Shown here piece by piece: positions 55,001 through 64,000 of a stretch of 64,000 nt of DNA (position 1 is the stretch's first letter; each line of letters opens with the position of its first letter). The translations under genes and the position numbers were made by a program. Under the pieces are notes generated by a model. The model searched no databases, was not told the DNA's origin, and saw only the letters and a program-made list of their open reading frames with translations. The stretch is from Lactuca virosa (lineage: Eukaryota; Streptophyta; Magnoliopsida; Asterales; Asteraceae), in contig CAKMRJ010005523.1 in assembly GCA_928212115.1 (NCBI GenBank), positions 252,450,226-252,514,225 of the forward strand. The letters run 5' to 3'.

Positions 55001-56594
55001 GGGTCGAGCTACTCAATGACTACGAATGTGAAATTCGTTATCATCCGGGTAAAGCCAACGTAGTAGCAGACGCTCTAAGTCGGAAAGATTATTCTGGTCG
55101 AAGAGTCAAGTCATTGACAATGACTATCCATTCGCATCTATCCGCACAAATTAAAGAGGCTCAGCTCGAAGCCTTGAAACCTGAAAATGTAGCGGAAGAA
55201 TCCCTGCGAGGAATGGATAAGAATTTGGTAGCCAAGGGTGACGGAGCCTTGTATCTCATGGACCGGATTTGGACACCGAAACACGGTGGCAATAGAGATT
55301 GGTCATGAAGGAAGCGCACAACACTAGATATTCCGTTCACCCAGGTTCAGATAAGATGTATCTGGATCTCAAAAAGTCATACTGGTGGCCTAACATGAAA
55401 GCGGAGATCGCTACCTTCGTGAGTAAATGCCTTACTTGCGCCAAGGTCAAGGTCGAATACCAGAAACCATCAGGGCTACTCCAGCAACCGGAGATACCTG
55501 AATGGAAGTGGGAGCGGATCACTATGGATTTCATAACCAAGCTACCCAAGACGACGGGTGGGCTTGATACCATATGGGTCATCGTCGATAGGTTGACCAA
55601 GTCCGCACACTTCCTACCCATCAAAGAAACTGACAAGATGGAGAAACTCACAAGAACATACATCAGGGAGATCGTACGACTGCATGGTGTTCCTATATCC
55701 ATTATCTCCGATAGAGATAGCAGATTCACTTCGAGGTTCTGGCAGTCCCTACAAAGCTCCCTGGGAACGAGGCTGGACATGAGTACAGCCTACCATCCTC
55801 AGACTGACGGACAAAGTGAGAGAACCATCCAAACTCTGGAAGATATGCTGCGAGCCTGTGTGATCGACTTTGGTAAGGCTTGGGATACCCACTTACCCCT
55901 CGTCGAATTTTCATACAACAACAGTTATCACACGAGCATCAAAGCTGCTCCATTCGAAGCCCTCTACGGCCGAAAGTGTAGATCCCCTCTGTGCTGGGCC
56001 GAGGTGGGTGACACTCAATTAGCTAAAGGACGAGTTCCTAACAGCACTCTCACGGGTCCGGAGATCATTCGGGAAACAACAGAGAAGATAATCCAGATTC
56101 GTGAACGATTGAAAGCCTCTAGAAACCGACAGAAGAACTACGCGGATAAACGAAGGAAACCTTTGGAATTCCAGGTGGGAGACCGAGTCCTTTTGAAAGT
56201 CTCACCCTGGAAAGGCTTGATACGTTTCGGAAAGCGTGGAAAGCTGAATCCAAGATACGTAGGGCCTTTTGAGATTCTCGCTAGAATCGGCCCCGTAGCT
56301 TACAAACTCAACCTACCCCACGAACTTAGTAATGTACATCCTATCTTCCACATCTCGAACTTGAAAAAGTGTCTATCCGACGAGACTCTTGTAATCCCAC
56401 TCGACGAGATCGAGATCAACGAGAGCCTCAACTTCATGGAAGAACCTATAGAGATTATGGACCGAGAAGTCAAACGAACGAAACAAAGCCGCATCCCAAT
56501 TGTGAAGGTTCGCTGGAACGCCAAGCGAGGACCGGAGTTCACTTGGGAGCGTGAGGATCAAATGAAACTTAAATATCCTCATCTCTTTGCTTAG
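52077..56594 (+). CDS. Gypsy D gag-pol polyprotein (gag, PR, RT, RNase H, IN, chromodomain-like), four frame breaks
   Basis: Gag starts MPPRKRPTRRTPVDQTPPPP and has a capsid-type core (WIERIEAIFEMCSCPEGSKI, ALTWWNGHVKSL). The first frame break is near 52740. The next frame, 52765-54159, holds the zinc knuckle CYGCGEVGHFKRNC, protease LFDSGAERSFV and GMDWLSLHRTD, and RT start FPEELPGLPPQRQVEFRIDL, with MCIDYRELNKLTVKNRYPLP. A 2-base insertion at about 54140 shifts into 54153-54647 (FGLTNAPAVFMDLMN, VIVFIDDILIYS). Another break near 54600 leads to RNase H (VYCDASNQGLG, YTDHKSLQH, NVVADALSRK). A break near 55295 leads to integrase (H-H-C-C site ending CLTC; TMDFITKLPK, ISDRDSRFTS, DGQSERTIQTLED) and the tail IPIVKVRWN...FTWEREDQMK. 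Confidence 0.9.
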
Positions 56595-56663
56595 TTAAGT
56601 TGTAATAACTTGACTGCTTAAATTCTAAATTTCGAGACGAAATTCCCTCTAACGGGGGGATGA
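56595..56663 (+). other. Gypsy D 3' untranslated segment and polypurine tract
   Basis: A short spacer follows the pol stop and ends AACGGGGGGATGA (about 56651-56663) directly before the 3' LTR. Confidence 0.75.
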
Positions 56664-59662
56664 TGTGACAACCCGAAATTTTCTTTGTATAATTTCCACA
56701 GTTAAATACGTCAAATAATATTCAAAAACATTTCAAATGCATTTTGGCCGAATTTAAACCCGTTTGGTGTTTTATTTTATTTTTCATCAAACAAATTATT
56801 AATTGGAAGTGACGTAATTAGTGGCGTGTAATAAACCGGACAACCCGACACCTTAGCTAGGTGTTCACGGCCAAACATAGGGTGTTTGAGCCGTAAACAC
56901 CCTTCTCTCCAAGAACTCATGCATATAACATGAGTTTACCCCTTGTCCTCACTTTTTACCACCTTCCACTCAAGAACACAAGTTTTTCTCTCAAGTATCA
57001 TCATCATCTTCTTCCAAATCCGCCCAAAAATGTAAGTTTTCTTCCTAGATCCTTTTAAACAACACTTAATCTAGTGTTTCTACACCTTCTCATCCAAAGG
57101 ATTCCGATTTTTACATAGATCTTCAAAGAATCTTCAAATCTTCAAGAACACCAAGAACACATTTGCGTTTTTGGGTCCTAAAACACCTCTACAAGCTTCC
57201 CATAAGTAAGTATAATTCATCTAACTAGTTATTGGCTTAGTATTCATGGATTAAACACCCAAAAACCCCAAGAACATGGGTTTACGGTTTTGGAACATTC
57301 CAAAACCGTAAACACCCCAAAGAAGGGTTTTGAAGCCCCAAACTCCTTCCAATGCTTGAATAATGCACTAAGGACTTACATGCATGAACTAGGAACCCCA
57401 AAAACGTGTAAGGATGAGACAAACATGAGTTTACGGTTTGGGAAGGCCTCCCAAAAACCGTAAACACCTTCTAAGAATGTTTAAGTGCCTTAAAAACCTT
57501 CATATGCTTGTGTAAGTGACTAGAACCTTGCATGCATAGCCTAGAACCACCAAAACACAAGAGAAATGAACCAACATGAGTTTACGACCGTAAACTCATG
57601 TGTTTACGGCCGTAAACTCCCAAGGGAGTGGTCCAAGGACCGTAAACTCCAAGAAGTGTCCATTTCTAGCCCCAATCACTTCCTAAGCCATGGATTCGAG
57701 TCTAGCATAATTCCTTGAGTAGTTTAAGACCTTTGAACACCCAATGGCACCATTACCATGAGTTTACGGCCGTAAACTCATGGGGACAATGGTCCAGAAA
57801 CCGTAAACACACTTAAGTGTAACCATTTGAAGTGTAAACTCCATAGTGAGGCCATACACTCCTTAGATGCAACCTTTAGCACTCCTTGCACTTGAAACAA
57901 AGTGTCTTCATGCATTAGAGTGTCTTTACTTACCTAATTAGTGATTAAATAACTAATTAGATACATTTATGTATCACTACATGTTACATAGGATCCGTGT
58001 GTGTGTTCAAGTCCTCACTTGACACCTAACATCCTACCCGACACTTCCATCCACTTCACTCATTGCAGGTGAGTTCATACCCCTTAATTAACCTTTTAAA
58101 TGTTTTTAAATGCTTTTATGGGGGGGGGGGGGGAAATACAAGTTGAATCAAATAAGTTATAGTATCAATCACATGTGATTTATAACTTGCAACCAAAAAG
58201 GATTTTCTATATTTTTAACTGCTTTGTCAACCAAACTGTTTCAAATGATTATCAAATTCATTTTTATGTTAAATTGTTATAAAACTATTTCTAAACTCTT
58301 TTAAACTCCTTCTGTTCCCAAACCATATCTACACCAATATATTTATATAAGTAAGACTTGAAGGACTTAGGACTGATAGCTCACCTTACTTCCTGTTCTT
58401 GTTTGATTGTGGACTTAGGGTATATTGTTATCTGTCCGACTGTCGTTGAATTCTTAGTTATATATTATATATATTCGTGTTGAATATTAAAGTCTTCACT
58501 TCAGTTCAATACCTTTGTGTATCAAAGGCATGCAACCAACCTTACTATTTAACTATAATAGGTATAGTTAAGGATTACTACTCGTGTATACTATTACAAT
58601 GGTACCTACCAGAGTCCGAACAGTTATGAGTCAATACATGTTAAACACTATAAAAAGAGAATACTATATACTATACAAGAGAACACTCTATACACTATAC
58701 CAGAAAGTACATTATACATTATACAAAGAGAACATACTACAACAGAATGGGACATACTATCTCTCGATACGACACTTCACTGTGCTATCACCATGTAACC
58801 AGAGTCTCCTGGAGGGAGAGCGGGCATTATGTGTATAGATCTATACGGGACAGACACTCCCACACCCCGACTGCTAGCTACAGTCCGAGCCGACTAGGCC
58901 CAGGGGTGACAAAATGTCACATTTCCACAGATGACTCGGAGGGTCATCAGGGATTCGATCGTCAATCAGCATGGTTACATACAAGTTCACATTTCGACCT
59001 TTAATTAATACATTAAGAATTAAAGGCAAAACAAACTCCCCGAGGTGTATTGTACATTTAATACTACCTGGAGTCTGCATTTTCATTTCATTAGCTGGCA
59101 GTGATACTGCTGGGGTAAAACACTATTTTCCCAATTACTTTACATGAATGAAGTCTAAAATTATATTTTCCTACTAATAATTTCTCTGGGAAAACTTTTA
59201 CATTTTCGAAGGATCAAACATACATACAACCGGGTCTTGGTAGAAGACCACTTTTACTGGAAAACATAGGGTTTTCCTAGGGAGCATACTATTTTCCAAC
59301 ATTGAGATCAATTATTATACTACATGGTTGTAATCATTTTTATACAAGCAATGACACTAAATACTCATGAACTCACCAACTTTATGCTGATACTCGCTTT
59401 CAAAATAACTTGTATTCTCAGCTCATCAGTAGACAGGTACAGATGCAGCTTTTGAGAAGATGGAGCGCATACAAGACTCCTCTTTATTTTGATTATACTT
59501 TTGGTGTCTAACAAACTGTACAGAACACGCTTGTATTACAATTATTATATTAATGCAATGGATTTTGTTGCTTGTCTTTACTATTATGCATTGTTATGAT
59601 ACTGTACATGACGTCCTCCACCCCATAACGTATTCCGCCGTTCTCGGTTTTGGGGTGTGACA
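56664..59662 (+). repeat. Gypsy D 3' LTR
   Basis: 2999 bp, TGTGACAACCCG to GGGGTGTGACA, followed by the second GGCCC. Its palindrome cluster is at about 57282-57783, including the perfect 28-bp one at 57756-57783. Confidence 0.93.
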
Positions 59663-61612
59663 GGCCCCGAGCAGCAGAGGGCGTTTGAGGCCCTTCGACA
59701 GCGACTATGCGAGGCTCCAGTCTTGACTCTCCCGGAGGGGGTCGAGGATTTTGTAGTGTTATGTGATGCATCCATCATGGGACTGGGGGCGGTCCTCATG
59801 CAGAGAGGACGGGTGATAGCCTACGCATCGTGTCAGCTGAAGCCGCACGAGACAAGGTATGCTACTCATGATCTGGAGTTGGGAGCGGTGGTATTCACTA
59901 TCAAGATTTGGAGACATTACCTCTATGGGGTCCGCTGTACCATATACACGGATCACAAGAGCCTGAGACACATCATGGATCAGCCGAACCTGAACATGAA
60001 ACAACACAGGTGGCTAGATGTAGTGAAAGACTACGACTGTGAGATCCTTTACCACCCAGCTAAAGCGAACGTGGTGGCGGACGCTCTGAGCCGCAAGTCA
60101 GCTGGGTCTTCCATACCAGCGACATGTATGAGGATATCAGTGGATTCTCCACTTGTGAGTTTGATTAGAGATGCTCAGGATGAGGGCATGCGACCTGAGA
60201 ACTGGAAACTAGAGAGGATCAGGGGCGAGAACGCCCGATTTGTGTAGGATAGCCGAGGATTGTTGACCCGATGTGGTCGGGTATGGGTTCCGATGTCAGG
60301 TGGGGTCAGGCAGACGGTTATGGAGGAGGCTCATAAGTCTCACTTCTCTATTCACCCGGGGGCCACCAAGATGTACCAGGATTTGAGTTTGAGCTACTGG
60401 TGGCCGTGCATGAAGCGAGAAATCGCTTGGTACGTCGAGAGGTGCTTGACCTACAAAATGGTCAAGGCCGAGCATCAGCATGGAAAGCTACAGCCTCTAG
60501 AGATTCCCATGTGGAAATGGGAACAAATCACGATGGACTTCATTACCAAGTTGCTGAGGACGACGAATGGATTTGATGTTGTATGGGTCATCGTGGATCG
60601 ATTGACCAAGAGTGCCCATTTCCTGGCCATACGGGAGAGTTCATCGGCCGAGAAGTTAGCCGACGTGTATGTCCGTGAGATCGTTGCTCGCCACGAAGTT
60701 CCGGTCTCTATTGTTTCCGACCGAGATGTTAGATTCGCCTCCCGCTTCTGGTAGAAGTTCCACGAGGAGCTGGGCACGCGGCTGCATTTTAGCACAACAT
60801 ATCATCTGCAGACCGATGGCCAGAGCGAGCGCACTATACAGACCCTCGAGGAAATGTTGAGGGATTGTGTCATCGATTTCAGTGGGAGCTGGGATTCCCA
60901 CATACCCCTTGCAGAGTTCGCCTACAACAACAACTATCATTCTAGTATTGGTGCCCCACCGTTTGAGCTGTTGTACGGGCGGAGATGTTGCACCCCGATC
61001 TGTTGGGGTGAGGTTGGTCACAGAGTGATGGGGTGGACAGAGGTAGTTTTACAAACTACTGAGGAGATTCAGCAGTTTAGACAGCGTTTACAGACTGCAC
61101 AGAGTAGACAGAAGAGCTACGCCGACCGACGCCGATCAGAGTTTGAGTTCCAGGTTGGTGACATGGTACTCCTGAAGGTCTCACCCTGGAAGGGTGTGAT
61201 CTGCTTCAGGAAGAGGGGAAATTGGGTCCCCGATACATCGGGCCATTCAGAGTCATTGCCAGGGCTGGCAAGGTAGCTTACAGACTGGATATTCCTGAGG
61301 AGCTCAGTCAGATCCACAACACTTTTCACATTTCACAATTATGAAAGTACATCCTGGATGAGGAGGCAGTAGTATCATTGTATGACATTCAGGTCGATGG
61401 GCACCTGAATTATGTGGAGAGGCCTGTGGCCATCCTGGAGAGGAAGGTGAAGGTTCTGCGGAACAAGGAGATACCCTTGGTAAAGGTACAATGGGAGCAC
61501 AGTAGAGGGTCTGAGTGGACATGGGAGTCGGAGGCTGAGATGCGGGAGCACTACCCGGAGATATTTACCGCAGCGGATTCGAGGATGAGGTCTAGTTCAA
61601 GTGGGGGAGAAA
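59663..61612 (+). pseudogene. Gypsy E RNase H, integrase and chromodomain-like tail
   Basis: Resuming after the GGCCC duplication, RNase H shows VVLCDASIMGLGAVLMQRGR, YTDHKSLRHIMDQPN and NVVADALSRKS. A TAG at 60245-60247 interrupts before the integrase zinc region (HKSHFSIHPGATKM, CLTYKMVKAEHQ, where the second Cys of the usual CxxC is Tyr-Lys). The catalytic blocks are TMDFITKLLR, VSDRDVRFAS (then TAG at 60752-60754) and TDGQSERTIQTLEEML. A frameshift near 61225 and a TGA at 61342-61344 follow. The tail is LERKVKVLRNKEIPLVKVQW and WTWESEAEMREHYPEIF, chromodomain-like. The purine tract AAGTGGGGGAGAA precedes the LTR. Confidence 0.88.
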
Positions 61613-63585
61613 TGTAACGCCTCGAATCTCAGGTATTAATTTTACATCTTTATTTTTCATATTGGAAGGTCTACTCGACGAGTTGGATGCCCTGACTCAT
61701 CGAGTAGGAACTATCGGGGCCGCGTGTTTAAATGGCCAACTCGCCGAGTCGGAGACATGACTCGACGAGTGGGAGCTGGAGGATGAAACCCTAATTTCCG
61801 GGGTTTTGCACCCTATTTAAAGGGTCATTAGCCTCCCTTAGCCTCCCTTACAGCCCCTTGTGAGTCCATAAACCCTAAATAGCCGTTTTTCTCTCTTCTT
61901 GTGTGATATTAAGCCTTGTGGTGAATTGTGGAAGGAAGATCTTTAAGTACTAAAGCTTGGAACAAGAGGAAGACTGTAGATTCGAGTTCTTCTTCATCTT
62001 AGCACCGTTTTTGAGGTAACAAGTTGTTACCTTGACCTTCTTCTATCTAGATCTATGCATGTATGAGATTAGGGCCACTTTGGCAATGTTGATATGTTAT
62101 TTTGGGTATTAGGCGTGATCTGAAGTTGCAACTTTAGATCTAGGCTTATCTTGGCCTGTAAGATCATAAAGTTTCAGCCTTTGGTGAGTTAATACCTTCT
62201 TCATCCCTTAGAACCTTTTTTAGCTTGATTTGGGCCATTATCACCTTGCATGTACGTAAAGTTTGCAACTTTACGTAAGAAGTATGCCTTAGGAGCTTAG
62301 ATCTGCATTATGGAGCTTTAAAGTGGCTTAAAATCGTCTGGATGGAGAAAGGACTGAAGGGACTCGACAATTTGCATGGCCAACTCGACGAGTCCGATGA
62401 AGATTGTCGTGCAAGGATTTATGCATGGACTCGGTGAGTCAGTAGGGTGACTCGGCGAGTCAGCTATGGGTTTCCCGACATTCGGACATGCATGAACTCG
62501 GCGAGGTGCAGGGAAACTCGACGAGTCAACCAGGGGTTTCACGACTTCTCGAGTTCAGGAAGAACTTGACGAGTCGATGAACTGCACTCAGCGAGTCGGG
62601 TCAACATGGACTGTTGACCTTGACCATTGACTTGGACTTTGACCAAGGGTTGACTAGTTGACTTCTGAGGTATTTTGCTAAATTGGAAATTTATGGGAAT
62701 GGTCTTATTGAAAATATAGGTGGTGGAGTTCGTGGTCGTGGTTCGAGAGTTTAAGTTGATCACTTCAATTCGACAGTTGAGAGGTGAGTTGTCCTCACTA
62801 TAATAAGGGGTCTAAGGCACCAAGGCCGGCCCATAGGATTTGATATCCTAAGTAGTTATTGATATGTTGAGTATGTGTTAGCTATGCATGCTAGTTGTTA
62901 TGCTAGAAGGTAGATCTGTAGGTCTACCTTTGTTAATACTTGATTATCTGTATGTGCATTAGTTTCGTTATATGTCGATATATTATGTGGGTTGGGTTGT
63001 GGTTATACCGCTCCGTGCGGTAGCCAACAAACCCTAGAGTATTCCAGATATGAGCTGAGGGCCAGGCGGGGAATGCCAGACTCATACTGAGGACTCGGGA
63101 GCATTCCAGATACGAGCTGAGGGTCGGATAGGGCATGCCAGATTCGTAGTGTGGGCTTGGGAGCATTCCAGATACGAGCTGAGGGCCGGGTAGGGCATAC
63201 CACATTCGTACTGTGGGCTCGGTGGCAATCCAGATGTGAGCTGAGGGCCCAGAAGGCATTCCAGACTCACACTGTGGGCCCATGGGTATTCCATTCTGTA
63301 AAGCTGTGGACCCAGTACATGCTGTTATTTGTATATGTGTTATTTGTGGTGTATCGTTATTTTTGGGGAACTCACTAAGCTTTGGGCTTACAGTTTCAGT
63401 TTTGTTTCAGGTACATCAGATGACCGTGGGAAGGCAAAGGCATAATCGTACAGCTCCTCATGATTATGACTTGTTTCTGGGATACTCTGATATTATACTA
63501 TTTTGAAAACAAGTTTTGTAATGTTTAATGGTTTTGAAATGTTTTGAAAAAGTTTAAATTTGGCATGATTTTTATGAGTGTTACA
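61613..63585 (+). repeat. Gypsy E 3' LTR
   Basis: 1973 bp, TGTAACGCCTCG to GAGTGTTACA, partner of 30294-32269. It has the same palindrome array, TATTTAAA box (61814-61821) and 62-bp minisatellite (63037-63310). Confidence 0.92.
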
Positions 63586-63590
63586 TGGAG

Positions 63591-64000
63591 AGATTGGGTG
63601 AAACATGAAGATGCCAATACTAGGATTACTGGATCAAAGGTTGTTGAAACTATTAGAAGTGAAGAGTTTTGGGAGGATGTGGAGAGAAATTTAGCCATCA
63701 CAAAACCTTTTTTTGTTGATAAAATTTTGTGATGGCGAGGGATCAAAAATTGGAGAAATATACGAAAAAAATGGACAACATGTTAGGTGAAATTAAAGAT
63801 ATGATGTCAAATAACAAATAAGCTTCTTACTACCATGAAGTTGAAAAAATATTGCTTGCTTGGTGGGAGAAGATGATGATTTCGTTACATTGTTTGGGAT
63901 TTGCTTTATGTCCACGATTTTATGTTACAAGTTATCTTTCAATGTTAGCACCTGGTGGAATAGCTAGAAAAGCACATAACTTATATAAAGAAGTGGTACT
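63591..64000 (+). pseudogene. hAT-like transposase, continuation of the split gene
   Basis: It resumes exactly where 30293 stopped: RDWVKHEDANTRITGSKVVE, SEEFWEDVERNLAITKPFF, VDKIL. It then shifts frame with loss of a few codons and reads DGEGSKIGEIYEKMDNMLGE, a stop, then HEVEKILLAWWEKMMISLH, CLGFALCPRFY, SYLSMLAPGGIARKAHNLY to the window end. This order after DUF659 is usual in plant hAT-like transposases, with the C-terminal dimerisation region expected beyond the window. The one TGGAG at the junction is the target duplication, so removing 30294-63590 restores the frame at the site. Confidence 0.85.

Larger units (their letters stand above)
47961..59667 (+). mobile_element. Complete Gypsy retrotransposon D, target duplication GGCCC
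   Basis: Body 47966-59662 (11.7 kb). GGCCC occurs at 47961-47965 and 59663-59667. LTRs are 47966-50953 and 56664-59662, nearly identical by eye. It has a primer site, gag, zinc knuckle, protease, RT, RNase H, integrase, a chromodomain-like tail and a polypurine tract. Domain order and tail suggest a chromovirus (Tekay/Del-like). The near identity of LTRs indicates a recent insertion. Four small frame breaks in pol could be real or sequencing errors. It interrupts Gypsy E between RT and RNase H. Confidence 0.92.
30289..63590 (+). mobile_element. Gypsy retrotransposon E with nested insertions, target duplication TGGAG
   Basis: Body 30294-63585. TGGAG occurs at 30289-30293 and 63586-63590. The LTRs are 1976 and 1973 bp, both TGTAA...TTACA. 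The primer site is at 32273 and the polypurine tract at 61599. Pol order is protease, RT, RNase H, integrase and chromodomain-like tail, as in chromovirus-type Gypsy elements (Tekay/Del group suspected). Two insertions split it: a Copia with partial tandem copy (32511-40851) and Gypsy D (ending 59662). It lacks most of gag and has several stops in pol. The two LTRs differ by scattered changes, so it is clearly older than D. Confidence 0.9.

Overview
This is a plant nuclear repeat-rich window. The organism is most likely a member of the Asteraceae, probably a lettuce (Lactuca) relative. That inference rests on the mix of Copia and long-LTR Gypsy elements, the AT-rich MITE carpets, and above all the reiterated ACTCGNCGAGT palindromes, which I associate with lettuce repeats. 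The species call is not proven by the sequence.

Layout. 1-10401: two Copia elements of one Angela-like family lying tail to tail, a decayed plus-strand copy (1-3855) and a minus-strand copy with gag, protease, integrase, RT-RNase H and a 5' LTR (3856-10401). 10402-10899: a piece of another LTR. 11481-15173: a Mutator-like (MULE) element with about 190-bp terminal inverted repeats and a 9-bp target duplication, holding a gene-like fragment and a truncated Ale-like Copia. 15730-16560: an unrecognised gene-like fragment. 17185-18667: a second long-TIR element with a 9-bp target duplication. 18763-23628: a cluster of foldback/MITE elements, a LINE 3' fragment and a 694-bp hAT-type element that landed in one arm of a large palindrome.

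24356-25613 (minus) is the only ordinary host gene I recognise: a two-exon seipin, an ER membrane protein that organises lipid droplets, with a GC-AG intron and a TATA/G-box promoter. 25815-28470 holds a MITE-like repeat, a MuDR-like N-terminal fragment and two LTR pieces.

29068 to the window end is one hAT-like (BED/DUF659) transposase gene split by a 33.3-kb nested insertion. A Gypsy element (here 'E', 30294-63585, target duplication TGGAG) entered the hAT gene. An Angela-like Copia (32511-40851) replaced the gag of E. A second Gypsy ('D', ending at 59662, target duplication GGCCC) entered E between RT and RNase H. Two structures are assembly-sensitive: the stretch 42290-47883 repeats 47897-53543 almost base for base across a 13-N gap, so D's 5' half is probably assembled twice.

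The most unusual recurring signal is that at least four LTR or leader families here each carry their own short palindrome, repeated several times. In two families the array lies immediately upstream of a TATA-like box. This looks like a shared regulatory or structural design with family-specific sequence.
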